The position numbers and the translations under genes are program-made. Below the pieces are notes generated by a model. It was given only the letters and a program-made list of their open reading frames with translations, ran no database searches and was not told the DNA's origin. A DNA stretch of 64,000 bases, from contig JAJPIL010000020.1 in assembly GCA_021324755.1 (NCBI GenBank), positions 1 to 64,000 on the forward strand. The letters run 5' to 3'. Of this stretch, positions 35,344 through 43,671 are shown in pieces; position 1 is the first letter of the stretch; the number at the start of each line of letters is the position of its first letter. Source of the stretch: Pseudomonadota bacterium (lineage in GTDB: Bacteria; Desulfobacterota; Binatia; Binatales; Binataceae).

Positions 35344-36036
35344 ATGCTTTTTGCGCCCTTTCTCATGATCTACCTGCTAATTGCGCTGGCTTTTTTGGCC
35401 ATTCTTTTCTTGTTAATTCAAATCGAGCTGATTAGCTACGCCTTCCGCGTTTTAGGATTGCGACCGCGGGCAGCTCTTTTCGTTTTACTAGTAAGCTTGT
35501 TGGGTAGCTACGTGAACATCCCCCTGTACACGGTTGAATCAGGGCCACGACCGCTAGTCGCCACAATCAATTACTTCGGGATCGTTTATGCGATTCCGTT
35601 CGAGTACGCGGGCCCCAAAACTACTGTAGCGGTTAATATCGGCGGGGCACTGGTGCCATTGGCGGTTACGGCTTATGCTTTGACGCGCACTCCCGAGGCG
35701 ATACTACCGTCGGTGCTAGGCACAGCGGTAGTCGCTTTTGTTACCCATCAGTTTGCCCGGCCGATTCGTGGCCTCGGAATTGCGCTACCGGTCTTCGTTC
35801 CGCCGATAACTGCTGCGCTAGCTGCGATTATCCTGGCTCCAAGGGCGCACAGGCGACACATCGTTCACGTCATCGCGTATACGAGTGGAGTTCTTGGTAC
35901 ATTGATCGGCGCCGATCTGACTAATCTTCACAAGGTGGCTAACCTCGGCGCTCCAGTGGTGTCCATTGGAGGCGCAGGCACCTTCGATGGCATCTTTCTC
36001 ACTGGAGTGACTGCCGTGCTGCTGGCGGCTCTTTAG
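35344..36036 (+). CDS. DUF1614 family integral membrane protein
   Basis: 230 residues; SD AGGAGG at -12. Seven or so hydrophobic helices make up the entire protein. The family pattern is clear: LLGSYVNIPLYTVES after helix 2, NIGGALVPLAVTAYAL in the middle, and HKVANLGAPVVSIGGAGTFD followed by GIFLTGV at the end. DUF1614 proteins occur in archaea and many bacteria and have no proven function; the conserved Asn/Gly segments suggest a carrier or protease-like core. Single gene. Confidence 0.85.
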   Translation: MLFAPFLMIYLLIALAFLAILFLLIQIELISYAFRVLGLRPRAALFVLLVSLLGSYVNIPLYTVESGPRPLVATINYFGIVYAIPFEYAGPKTTVAVNIGGALVPLAVTAYALTRTPEAILPSVLGTAVVAFVTHQFARPIRGLGIALPVFVPPITAALAAIILAPRAHRRHIVHVIAYTSGVLGTLIGADLTNLHKVANLGAPVVSIGGAGTFDGIFLTGVTAVLLAAL

Positions 36037-36137
36037 CGCCGCTTGGGAGACGTTTTATTCGACCGCTCGTCCAAGGCCACAGTAAAAGTCGTAGGTCGCC
36101 GAAAAAATTGAAGCGACGAGCGAAGCCTACGATGAGT

Positions 36138-36157
36138 ACGTTTATAGTAAACGTTTT
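36138..36157. repeat. AT-rich perfect hairpin followed by TTTT
   Basis: ACGTTTA (36138-36144)/TAAACGT (36148-36154) with loop TAG, then TTT. It lies ~100 bases after the DUF1614 stop on the plus strand and ~50 bases beyond the last family-like residues of the TnpB remnant on the minus strand. It may be a weak terminator or the hairpin of an IS200/IS605-type right end. Confidence 0.45.
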
Positions 36158-36205
36158 CGGTAAGGAAGCATAAGAGTAAGTAGACCACCCACAAATTAAA
36201 GTCGC

Positions 36206-36364
36206 TGGCTTTAGTTGTTTTGAATGAACTGTTTGACCATCCACCGGAACATCTGGCAAGTTTCCACGCGTCCTAGGCAGGACGGCACTCTTGCCCATCC
36301 GGGCAAGGTTACGACTTGCGTTAAAGTCGCCGTGCACTCTAAGAGCACAATGTTCGCGCCGCAT
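36206..36364 (-). pseudogene. C-terminal remnant of an IS200/IS605-family TnpB (OrfB)
   Basis: On the minus strand the segment EHCALRVHGDFNASRNLARM followed by GKSAVLP resembles the end of TnpB: a Cys from the zinc ribbon, then the third RuvC motif (D-x-N-A-x-x-N) with its catalytic Asp. About 35 further residues (LPDVPVDGQTVHSKQL) look like the variable tail. No upstream TnpB sequence (RuvC-I/II, the first zinc-ribbon half) is present, so only a tail of ~50 codons of a ~400-residue protein remains. Recognition depends on this one motif. Confidence 0.5.
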
Positions 36365-36391
36365 GGTGCGCTTCGCGTACCTGCAATTTCT

Positions 36392-36418
36392 CCCGCGATT
36401 GAGGTCGCGGGTTTCTTT
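36392..36418 (+). terminator. Terminator-like stem just upstream of lipoprotein gene
   Basis: CCCGCGA (36392-36398)/TCGCGGG (36405-36411), loop TTGAGG, followed by TTTCTTTG. It ends only ~15 bases before the ATG of the alanine-rich lipoprotein, so it could act as an attenuator for that gene or, read in the other direction, a hairpin next to the TnpB remnant. Confidence 0.45.
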
Positions 36419-36433
36419 GTGAGTGAGGGATCT

Positions 36434-36781
36434 ATGAAACCGAAAATTTTACCGCCGCCGCGTTTGGCTTTCGCACTACTCGCAACGACCTTGACGCTTG
36501 CGGCCTGCGGGATGTCGCAACGGCAACAGGAAGAAATCATTCGCGCACAAGAGGCTGCCGCGCGGGCACAAGAGGCCGCGGCACGCGCGCAAGCAGCAGC
36601 AGCTAAGGCGCTCGACGCCGCGCAGCAAGCTTCGCTCGCTGCGAGCCGAGCGGCAGCCACCGTAGACGACGCCACGCGAGCAATCAACAGGGCAGCCGAC
36701 CGACTCGAGGCGATTCAACAAGGAAGGGCACACCCCTCTCGCGCAGTAGCCCCGGGCGGTGGGGACAAAGATCGACCTTGA
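36434..36781 (+). CDS. Small Ala-rich heptad-repeat lipoprotein (Lpp-like)
   Basis: 115 residues from the ATG at 36434 (GAGGGA upstream). A signal peptide with lipobox (LTLAACG, Cys at about residue 25) predicts an outer-membrane lipoprotein. The mature part is an alanine coiled coil with clear heptads: RAQEAAA, RAQEAAA, RAQAAAA, KALDAAQ, QASLAAS, then TRAINRAADRLEAI. This is the architecture of Lpp/alanine-zipper lipoproteins that bridge outer membrane and peptidoglycan or trimerise. It ends in a charged tail, not the C-terminal Lys of Lpp. Confidence 0.8.
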   Translation: MKPKILPPPRLAFALLATTLTLAACGMSQRQQEEIIRAQEAAARAQEAAARAQAAAAKALDAAQQASLAASRAAATVDDATRAINRAADRLEAIQQGRAHPSRAVAPGGGDKDRP

Positions 36782-36862
36782 AGTGAGCAGCCAATGTGTC
36801 GAAGTGGATAAGCTTTAAACAATAGGGTAGAAATCGCCGGAGTATACTATGAGCCTGTGCAG

Positions 36863-36878
36863 TTAAAATTTATTTTAA
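36863..36878. promoter_or_regulatory. AT-only palindrome upstream of the Npt-like transporter
   Basis: TTAAAAT-TT-ATTTTAA is a perfect 7-bp inverted repeat, 75 bases before the GTG start at 36954. A possible operator or promoter element; no regulator is identified. Confidence 0.35.
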
Positions 36879-36953
36879 AGCGCGAGGCGTGGCGGAAAAT
36901 CAAAACCAATCGGCCTGGCGTCGACCGCCTCTTTTTGGAGCTTTGGCGCTGCC

Positions 36954-38264
36954 GTGACCAAAACGACGAGTCTGTCTAGCAGAGTTTGTAGCGTACTCGG
37001 AATAGAGCTTGCCGAGCGTGGGGCCGTATTTTGGTCGTGTGGTTACTTTTTCTTTCTGCTAGCAGCCTACTACGTGCTTCGTCCGGTGCGCGACACGATG
37101 GGTTTGGTGGGCGGCGTGCGCCATCTGCCGTGGCTTTTCACCGCGGCTTTTTTCGCGCTGCTGGTGTTACAGCCAGTCTACAGCGCCGCCGTTGCCTATA
37201 TACCGCCGCGCACTTTTATCCCTTTAGTCTACCGCTTTTTCACGGCGAACGTTTTAATTTTCTGGTTACTTTTGACGTTTCACGTCGCCACGGTTTACGT
37301 AGCTCGTGCCTTTTTTGTATGGGTCAGCGTGTTCAACCTGTTCGTGGTCTCCGTTTTCTGGTCCTTCATGGCTGACCTTTATACTAGCGAGCAAAGCAAG
37401 CGCCTGTTTGGCTTTATAAGCGCTGGCGGAACCGCCGGTAGTCTGTTGGGGCCGTCATTGGCAGTAACGCTTTCCAGGCCATTGGGCCCTGTAAATCTTC
37501 TTTTAATTTCGGCCTTGCTGTTGGAGCTGGCCTTGTTTTGCGCGGGCCGTCTGGAGAAAGCGTCACCATATGGCGGGCAGGCTCAGGCTGGAGCGGCGTC
37601 AGCGGAAGACGGTGCCGTCGGTGGGGGCGCTCTGGATGGGCTTAAACGTTTGACGCGCTCGCCGTATCTCGCGGGAATCGCGGCGTGGGTGAGTCTGCTG
37701 TCGTTTTGCGCCACCACGCTCTATCTCGAACAAGCCAACGTGGTGTCGGCGGCTTCGCGCAATCGAGCGGTTCAAACGCGCATATTCGCTTCGATCGATC
37801 TTGCCGTCGGCGTACTGACGCTGCTCACGCAGGCATCCGCGACGGGCCGTCTGGTGCAACGTCTGGGCGTAGGCTTTGGGGCATCCTTGTTGCCGCTGGC
37901 CTTCGGCGCAGGCTTTTTTGCGCTCTGGCTGACTCCGAGGTTGACTACAGTAGTTGCCTTCCAGGCCGTTCAGCGCACTATCCATTTCGCGATCTCGACA
38001 CCCGCGCGTCAGGCGCTATTCACAGTGGCCCGTCGCGAAGACAAATACAAGGCGAAGAACGCTATCGACCTCGTAGTTTACCGAGGCTCTGACGCTCTCT
38101 GGGGCTGGCTGTTCGCGACGTTGCGACATCTACACTTCTCTCTTCAAACGATAGCGCTTGTCGCGGTTCCCGTCACGGCAATTTGGTATATTATTGCAAT
38201 AGCGCTGGGGCGAGCGTTCGAGCAACGCGCGCGCAAGATGTTTGGCGGAACTTTCTTAGATTGA
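36954..38264 (+). CDS. Npt1/Npt2-like (ATP:ADP antiporter superfamily) membrane carrier
   Basis: 436 residues from a GTG. About 11-12 hydrophobic helices. The motif YYVLRPVRDTMGLVGG in the first loop, FWSFMADLYTSEQSKRLFG and SAGGTAGSLLGPSLAV match bacterial relatives of the nucleotide transporters (Npt1/Npt2). In free-living bacteria such proteins are found without evidence of energy parasitism; substrate is unknown. The aldo/keto reductase gene begins 9 bases after its stop, so they form an operon. Confidence 0.8.
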   Translation: MTKTTSLSSRVCSVLGIELAERGAVFWSCGYFFFLLAAYYVLRPVRDTMGLVGGVRHLPWLFTAAFFALLVLQPVYSAAVAYIPPRTFIPLVYRFFTANVLIFWLLLTFHVATVYVARAFFVWVSVFNLFVVSVFWSFMADLYTSEQSKRLFGFISAGGTAGSLLGPSLAVTLSRPLGPVNLLLISALLLELALFCAGRLEKASPYGGQAQAGAASAEDGAVGGGALDGLKRLTRSPYLAGIAAWVSLLSFCATTLYLEQANVVSAASRNRAVQTRIFASIDLAVGVLTLLTQASATGRLVQRLGVGFGASLLPLAFGAGFFALWLTPRLTTVVAFQAVQRTIHFAISTPARQALFTVARREDKYKAKNAIDLVVYRGSDALWGWLFATLRHLHFSLQTIALVAVPVTAIWYIIAIALGRAFEQRARKMFGGTFLD

Positions 38265-38272
38265 CGATAGAT

Positions 38273-39244
38273 ATGAGCTGTGAAAAGAAGTTTTCGTGGA
38301 GCGATTTCGTCACCCGCCGCGACGCGCTCGCGATGAGTGGCCGGGTTGCAGGAGGGGCAGTTTTGCTGCTGCTACTGGATCGATTAGGTGGGATATCCAG
38401 GGCAATAGCTGAAACAGACCAGCTGATTGTGCGACGAGTCCCCCGTACCGGAGAACCTATTCCAGTGATTGGCTTGGGAACCGCTGGCGTGTTCGACGTG
38501 GATGGGGATGCGGCAAAGCGGGCTGAGCTTACGCAGGTTTTGCAGATACTGATCAATGGCGGCGGCAAAGTTGTGGACACCGCCTCGACATACGGCAGCT
38601 CGGAGCCAGTCCTGGGCGACCTGCTCGCCCAGACTGGCCTTCGTCCCAAAGCTTTCGTCGCGACAAAACTCGAGTCGTATGAACTTACAGAGCGAGGAAT
38701 CCGTGGTTGTCTCGAGCGGCTGCACACAAAGCAGATCGATTTGATGCAGCTGCACAACGTGGCTAACCCGAGACAGAGCCTCGCTCCGTTTCGTGCCTGG
38801 AAAGATCAGGGGTTATGCCGCTATATCGGCATCACGTCGACCTATCACAACGACTACCCAGCGGTGGAAGCGGTGTTGCGCCGAGAGAAACCTGACTTTC
38901 TACAGATCGACTATGCGATCGACAACCGCGAGGCCGAGAAGCGAATCCTCCCGGCTTGCGCCGACCTTGGGGTGGCCGTTTTGACCGCATTGCCGCTGGG
39001 ACACGGACGGCTGCTGCAAGCTGTACGCGGTAGACCATTGCCCGATTGGGCGCGAGAGTTCGACGCGTACTCTTGGCCCCAGTTCTTTCTCAAATGGGTA
39101 CTGGGCAATCCCACGATAACTGCGGTCATCCCGGGCACGGGCAACCCAAAACACATGGCAGACAATTTGGGTGCCGGTCGCGGCAGGCTCCCGGATCAGA
39201 AAGAACGCGAGCGGATGGCGCAATTTGTCGCTTCGCTGAGCTGA
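38273..39244 (+). CDS. Aldo/keto reductase with Tat-type signal
   Basis: 323 residues from the ATG at 38273. The N-terminus has TRRDALAMSGRVAGGAVLLL, a twin-arginine plus hydrophobic stretch, so export by Tat in folded form is likely. The reductase barrel shows the catalytic tetrad: Asp/Tyr in VVDTASTYGSS, Lys in FVATKLES and His in LMQLHNV. The usual NADPH-binding end (AVIPGTGNPKHMADNLGA) is also there. It probably reduces aldehydes or ketones with NADPH, although a periplasmic NADPH enzyme would need a bound cofactor. Coupled to the carrier upstream. Confidence 0.88.
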   Translation: MSCEKKFSWSDFVTRRDALAMSGRVAGGAVLLLLLDRLGGISRAIAETDQLIVRRVPRTGEPIPVIGLGTAGVFDVDGDAAKRAELTQVLQILINGGGKVVDTASTYGSSEPVLGDLLAQTGLRPKAFVATKLESYELTERGIRGCLERLHTKQIDLMQLHNVANPRQSLAPFRAWKDQGLCRYIGITSTYHNDYPAVEAVLRREKPDFLQIDYAIDNREAEKRILPACADLGVAVLTALPLGHGRLLQAVRGRPLPDWAREFDAYSWPQFFLKWVLGNPTITAVIPGTGNPKHMADNLGAGRGRLPDQKERERMAQFVASLS

Positions 39245-39399
39245 TCGCCTCCCAGACGCGCCAAGGTCGTCGCGCTGCCGCAACGGGCTTAAAAACGCGG
39301 CTTAATCGCCAAGCTCAATTCGCGCTCCGGCGCCTCCCAGCAGGGCTCTTCCTTGCGGCGCAAAAAGACGATCGCGGCGCACGCGCGTTGGCAAGCCAT

Positions 39400-40176
39400 C
39401 TAGCGCCCGCACCACATCGGAGAACGCTTTTCGAGAAAAGCGCCGATTCCTTCCTGCGCGTCGGCGGCCATCGCGTTGAGCGACATTACCTCCTTGGTGT
39501 AGTCGTACGCCTTATGCTGGTCCAGGTCGATCTGCGCGTAAAACGCTTGCTTACCGATCGCCATGGTAAGCGGGCTCGCCTGAGCGATTTCGAGCGCCAG
39601 TTTGCGAGTTTCGGCAGCAAGCTCCGCCTCCGGCACGACGCGGTTTACCAGCCCCCATCTTTCGGCAGTGGCCGCGTCGATCATGCGACCCGTAAGCAGC
39701 ATCTCCATGGCATGCTTGCGACCGATCGCCCGCGACAGCGCCACCATCGGAGTCGAACAGAAAAGCCCGATTCGCACTCCAGGCGTCGCAAAGCGAGCAT
39801 TCTCGCTCGCCACCGCCAAATCGCACGTCGCTACCAGCTGGCAACCGGCGGCCGTGGCTACACCACCCACCTGCGCAATTACCGGCTGGGGAATGCTCTG
39901 GATAGTGGTCATGAGTTCGGTGCACAGGTCGAAAACGCTGCGATAAAACGAAAGGTCTTTGCCCCGAAGCTCGTTTAGGTCGTGACCCGCGCTGAAAGCG
40001 CTACCGCGTCCGGTAAGAATCACTGCCCGAGCCTCTCGCTTGGCGCTGATCTCGCGCAGCACGGCGATAAGCTCGCGCATCATCTCAGTCGACAACGGGT
40101 TTCGCTTCTCGGGACGATTCATCGTAAGCGTAACGATGCCATCCGCCTCTTCGACTAACAAATTTCCCGCAATCAT
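39400..40176 (-). CDS. Enoyl-CoA hydratase/isomerase family protein, ECHDC3-like
   Basis: 258 residues from the ATG at 40176 (SD GGAGGGAGAG). Crotonase fold: TMNRPEKRNPLSTEM, oxyanion-hole parts SAGHDLNELRG and GGVATAAGCQLVATCDLAVA, and ATPGVRIGLFCSTPMVALSR. The two catalytic Glu of classical enoyl-CoA hydratase are replaced (Gln in AGCQL and Gly in TPGVRIG), exactly as in ECHDC3-type members. It may therefore bind CoA esters without normal hydratase activity. Convergent to the reductase gene. Confidence 0.88.
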   Translation of the reverse strand: MIAGNLLVEEADGIVTLTMNRPEKRNPLSTEMMRELIAVLREISAKREARAVILTGRGSAFSAGHDLNELRGKDLSFYRSVFDLCTELMTTIQSIPQPVIAQVGGVATAAGCQLVATCDLAVASENARFATPGVRIGLFCSTPMVALSRAIGRKHAMEMLLTGRMIDAATAERWGLVNRVVPEAELAAETRKLALEIAQASPLTMAIGKQAFYAQIDLDQHKAYDYTKEVMSLNAMAADAQEGIGAFLEKRSPMWCGR

Positions 40177-40408
40177 GAGCTCTCCCTCCACCTAGCCAAA
40201 ACCTTACGGCTATCAATTAGTATGGCATAGAAAAGCGACTGCGACGCCGTCTACACCCGTTTAGCTGAGCAGCCTTGCACCTTTAGCCTAGCAGGCCTGA
40301 GCACGAACATCCGAAGGGACACACGTCAGGAGAAAATGCGGACAGGTCATGCGAAACCCAGCGAACGGTAACGGATAGCGCCTTTGTAAACAAAAACTAA
40401 AACGTCTG

Positions 40409-40495
40409 CGGAGGGGGTGGGATTCGAACCCACGAGCGGCTTTCGCCGCTGCCGGTTTTCAAGACCGGTGCCTTCAACCACTCGGCCACCCCTCC
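40409..40495 (-). tRNA. tRNA-Ser (anticodon UGA)
   Basis: Minus strand. Acceptor GGAGGGG (40489-40495) pairs with CCCCTCC (40410-40416), discriminator G at 40409; CCA is not encoded. Anticodon stem CCGGT/ACCGG surrounds CTTGAAA, anticodon TGA (40459-40461). A long variable arm (AGCGGCGAAAGCCGCT) and GGTTCGAATCC T-loop complete a type II serine tRNA reading UCN codons. Confidence 0.97.
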
Positions 40496-40649
40496 TTCCA
40501 ACCGGCCGCCGGGGCAAATGAATCTGTGCAGTAATCAAGACGGCCGCGAAACCTTTTGGCGATATCTTTGCGCAACACTACAATAGACTACAATAATAAG
40601 CATCGCGGCGAAGCATTCGAATATCAAAACTGCCGCAATCGCGGAGCGC

Positions 40650-41480
40650 GTGGCTTTAAAAATGGTCAGAGGAACATTCTCTTTTACAGGTGCCGATCGA
40701 TGTTTTGACCATGGCGAAAGTTGGAGAACAGCGATAAGACGGCTCGTTTGCGCCGCCGCGCTCGTATTGTGTTTTGCGCCGACGCCATGCCTTGCGGCGA
40801 CAATCGAAAGCAGCGGCTCGCTTACCCCACTGCCGAAGGACGTGCCGGTGATTGCGGTATCCACTGACCCGGTAATCCAGCGCGTGCTCGCGGAGGACTT
40901 CTCCGCCTCCGGGCGCGCAGCGACATCTTCGAGCAAGGCACCGGTCACCCTGACAGTTACCACCAGCGAGCAAGTTCTACGACCAGGCATCTCACTGCAA
41001 GAACTTGCACCTGGCGACCCCGAAGTTGGGCGCCTGCTCGCCAAGGTCGGCGTTGACGCACCCGCCCTTGGCACGGCCGACCTTGATGAGACAAGCGGCA
41101 GTTCAGAGCAACCGCCCCCGCCACCAACAACACCATATGACCCTCAACAACACGAGGCGATGCGCGTACAGCAGTCCTTTGCCACAATGATGGGACCGTA
41201 TGGGATGCCGATGATGGGAATGCCTGGGATGGCTCCGTTTGGCGCCGGCGGCGTCCCCGGAACGCTTGGCGGCCCGGGTTCCTCGAGCTCAAATCCAATG
41301 GCTGGCTTGCTTGGCAGTTTCGCCAAACAGAACGAGCAGTTCGATCGCGTTTTAGTCGTCAAGGCGGAACTTGAAAACGGCGGGCGGATGACTCTAGTTG
41401 CGGTCGTTCCCGCCGGCGAAAGCATAAGTGCGGTAAAACAAAACTTGGCGGAGCGCATAGCTGGAGCGCTCCTGCAGTAA
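40650..41480 (+). CDS. Exported protein with Met/Gly/Pro-rich segment
   Basis: 276 residues from a GTG; an ATG four codons in (40662) is the alternative. A signal peptide-like stretch RRLVCAAALVLCFAPTPCLA comes at about 30-50. The following part (VPVIAVSTDPVIQRVLAEDF) is beta-like; a proline run PPPPPTTPYDP precedes a low-complexity patch MMGPYGMPMMGMPGMAPFGA of methionine, glycine and proline. The end (VLVVKAELENGGRMTLVAVV) looks folded. No family recognised. Met-rich patches bind copper in some exported proteins, but nothing else here supports that. Confidence 0.7.
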   Translation: MALKMVRGTFSFTGADRCFDHGESWRTAIRRLVCAAALVLCFAPTPCLAATIESSGSLTPLPKDVPVIAVSTDPVIQRVLAEDFSASGRAATSSSKAPVTLTVTTSEQVLRPGISLQELAPGDPEVGRLLAKVGVDAPALGTADLDETSGSSEQPPPPPTTPYDPQQHEAMRVQQSFATMMGPYGMPMMGMPGMAPFGAGGVPGTLGGPGSSSSNPMAGLLGSFAKQNEQFDRVLVVKAELENGGRMTLVAVVPAGESISAVKQNLAERIAGALLQ

Positions 41481-41692
41481 CCGGTTCCGTGTCAAGGGAG
41501 GTCTACACTTGCGGCGCCTGGATTCATTCAAGCACCAACGCACTCGAGCGCAGATTGGCATCGAGGAGCAAATTTTTGCCTTAAAAAATCACCTCCCACG
41601 TCTTCCTGAGCAGCATTCCCCGAAGCCATAAGGCTAAGTGCTATGCGTTCTCCCCAGCCGAGAACACCTCGAGTGGATAGCCGCGAAATCAA

Positions 41693-42505
41693 TCAGTTCT
41701 TGAGCAGTTTTCCCTCCCGTATAGCAACGATTCTGTATCCTAGCCCACTTCTGTTGTCCGTCTCTACAGCAACAACCGTTGGATAGCGCCTGATTCCCCA
41801 AGCTCTAGCAACGCGATGTTTGTCGTCGAGTAGAAGCCAAAACCCGTTCATCCGTCGACCATCCTGCATTTTTAGTTGCCACGATCGAGCCGCATACCAT
41901 TTTTGCCACTTTTTGAGCGCGCCTTCGTACAATACTCGCAGGGGAGTCGAGTCCAGAACCTCGTTACCGTGGTACGTCTTGGCCAGATAAGCTCGCATCA
42001 AAATTTCGACGTCGGCCGGATTGTCAATAAAAGCCACAAGCTCCTTGCCCCCTTGTGGAACACTGAACATTCCCGGCTCAATCAGAGCGGGGAGGCCAAC
42101 AAAGTAATACGCGGTAGGATATCCGTGAGTAGCTATGGGAAATTGTAGTGGTTTGGCCAAGCGGAATTTTTGAACAAACCCGACATAATTAAACTCCTCC
42201 CTAAGCTTCTCGTCTAAAGACTTGATCTCATCGCGCGCCCTCGCTTGGCCCTGAACCTGGCCGATGGTCTTGTCCGCAAGTGCGACGCCCCTTAGCACAG
42301 CAATGTCAGGCGTCGTCATGGCGCTTGGGCTAAGTTGGTCTTTGGAGGTCTCGGAAAAGAGCCTTATACCGTATCCGTGAACGGCCTGATAGTTTTCGTG
42401 CAAGCGATCCGGCGTTTGCGCAAAAGCAACACCCAGCACAAGCAAAACTACCGACCAAACGAGTGACCAAACCAATTGCCCGGGTCTTTCGCCTCCCCTG
42501 TTCAT
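41693..42505 (-). CDS. Exported protein of unknown function, thioredoxin-like C-terminal part possible
   Basis: 270 residues from the ATG at 42505 (SD GAGGGAATAC). The first ~30 residues contain a signal or anchor (LVWSLVWSVVLLVLGVAFAQ). A helical region (DEIKSLDEKLREEFNYVGFV) is followed by YPTAYYFVGLPALIEPGMFS and a C-terminal WGIRRYPTVVAVETDN, reminiscent of thioredoxin-fold WGIRxxPT strands. There is no CxxC motif. No family assigned. Divergent from imuA. Confidence 0.6.
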   Translation of the reverse strand: MNRGGERPGQLVWSLVWSVVLLVLGVAFAQTPDRLHENYQAVHGYGIRLFSETSKDQLSPSAMTTPDIAVLRGVALADKTIGQVQGQARARDEIKSLDEKLREEFNYVGFVQKFRLAKPLQFPIATHGYPTAYYFVGLPALIEPGMFSVPQGGKELVAFIDNPADVEILMRAYLAKTYHGNEVLDSTPLRVLYEGALKKWQKWYAARSWQLKMQDGRRMNGFWLLLDDKHRVARAWGIRRYPTVVAVETDNRSGLGYRIVAIREGKLLKN

Positions 42506-42617
42506 GTATTCCCTCGCCTTTGAAGCTTGAAGCAACTCCGAAACGACGGTCAACGAACAGTCTTTGGTTCTAAACGGACCGCTCCAAAAGGTGGCTAGGT
42601 CCGCCTTGCGCGTTGCG

Positions 42618-42663
42618 TTTAGGCAAATTCGTCCGCCTTTTAGGTCTTGACATTTAGGCGAAT
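42618..42663 (+). promoter_or_regulatory. Direct repeats and -35-like box upstream of imuA
   Basis: TTTAGGCAAAT (42618-42628) and TTTAGGCGAAT (42653-42663) are direct repeats 35 bases apart; a partial copy TTTTAGG lies at 42638-42644. TTGACA, a perfect -35-like hexamer, occupies 42647-42652 and abuts the second repeat, 30 bases before the imuA ATG. SOS cassettes like this are normally repressed by LexA; these repeats are the only operator candidates seen and do not match a LexA box I can name. Confidence 0.45.
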
Positions 42664-42681
42664 AAATAGCGAAATAGCCTC

Positions 42682-43656
42682 ATGGCTATGCCAACTGCGT
42701 TAGAGCAATCCAACATAGTCACCGAAGATTCATCAATTCCTTCATCTGTATCCAGACGCTATAGCCTAATAACGGTTCGAACTTCAGCCCCTCTTAAGCG
42801 GGTCTACGAGCTTGAACAATTTTCCTCACCACAACGCCTGCCAGCGAATCTGGCCGTCGTAGACGCCCTGCTCGATGGGGGAGTAGTATACGGCCGCATA
42901 AACGAGATTATCGGTCCGCGAAGCTCGGGTAAAACTTCCCTGGCGGCATGCTTTGCCGCCTGCGCAACACGTCGGGGCGAGCTTGTTGCTTGGGTCGATT
43001 CTTCCGGCACGTTCGATCCTTCAAGCTTAGCTCGAGCAGGCGTCGACCTTACGAGGGTGTTATGGGTATTCCCTGGCGCCGCTGACCATCCCGCTTGCCG
43101 ACAGCACGAGTCTGATAGCACGCTGTTGAAATTGTCGTGCAACTCCTCTTCGGGAGACCTCGACCAGCCGTCTTCGCCATCGCCTTCAGGCAGGCTACCT
43201 ATCCATAGCTTGCGGTCATCGGTTCACCGCGCCAAACCGTGGCGCGCCGCAGAACTAATTCTCGAGGCCGGCGGCTTCGGCCTATTGGTGCTCGACCTCG
43301 ATGGCGTAGCGCAGGACGCTTCAGCCAGCGCCGTGCTGAAGCTTGCCAGTAAAGCAAGGCAAAGTGGCACGGCCGTGTTGGTGCTAGCAAGACAAAGCAC
43401 GTGCGGCGCATTCGCCGCTCTAACCGTCGCGCTCACGAGCTCGCCCCGCTTTAGCCGCTCAAGGGTCGAAGCGCCTAACCTCTTTGAGGGCCTTAAGGTT
43501 GAAGCCGAGATCGTGCGCAACAAGCTTGGACTCCCGTGTCGTCGGGCGTTATGGTACGCGATGGCTGCGCTGCAAAAAACTCGCGTTGGCCCTGCTTCGG
43601 CGTGCAACCCGCGCTCTTTGATATCGGCAAGCAACGGCCTCAAGGTAGCGATCTAA
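42682..43656 (+). CDS. imuA: ImuA, RecA-like subunit of the translesion mutasome
   Basis: 324 residues. A RecA-type ATPase core with the loop PRSSGKTSLA (about 80-90), preceded by GGVVYGRINEIIG, and a Walker B-like region (GFGLLVLDLDGVAQDA). ImuA helps the catalytically inactive ImuB and the polymerase DnaE2 to bypass DNA lesions and cause SOS mutagenesis. It is the first of three consecutive genes: imuB starts 15 bases after its stop. Regulated, by family knowledge, by the SOS response. Confidence 0.85.
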   Translation: MAMPTALEQSNIVTEDSSIPSSVSRRYSLITVRTSAPLKRVYELEQFSSPQRLPANLAVVDALLDGGVVYGRINEIIGPRSSGKTSLAACFAACATRRGELVAWVDSSGTFDPSSLARAGVDLTRVLWVFPGAADHPACRQHESDSTLLKLSCNSSSGDLDQPSSPSPSGRLPIHSLRSSVHRAKPWRAAELILEAGGFGLLVLDLDGVAQDASASAVLKLASKARQSGTAVLVLARQSTCGAFAALTVALTSSPRFSRSRVEAPNLFEGLKVEAEIVRNKLGLPCRRALWYAMAALQKTRVGPASACNPRSLISASNGLKVAI

Positions 43657-43671
43657 GCTGGAAAGCTCGCG

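Larger units (their letters stand above)
36037..36433. other. Intergenic region holding a mobile-element relic
   Basis: About 400 bases containing the TnpB-tail remnant (36206-36364), a hairpin on its 3' side (36138-36157) and a terminator-like stem just before the next gene (36392-36418), all listed separately. Confidence 0.5.

Noticed and set aside
39046-39978. 310-codon plus-strand open frame across the aldo/keto reductase end and the crotonase gene
   Set aside because: It overlaps two well-supported genes in other frames, one of them antisense, has Arg-rich composition and no domain.
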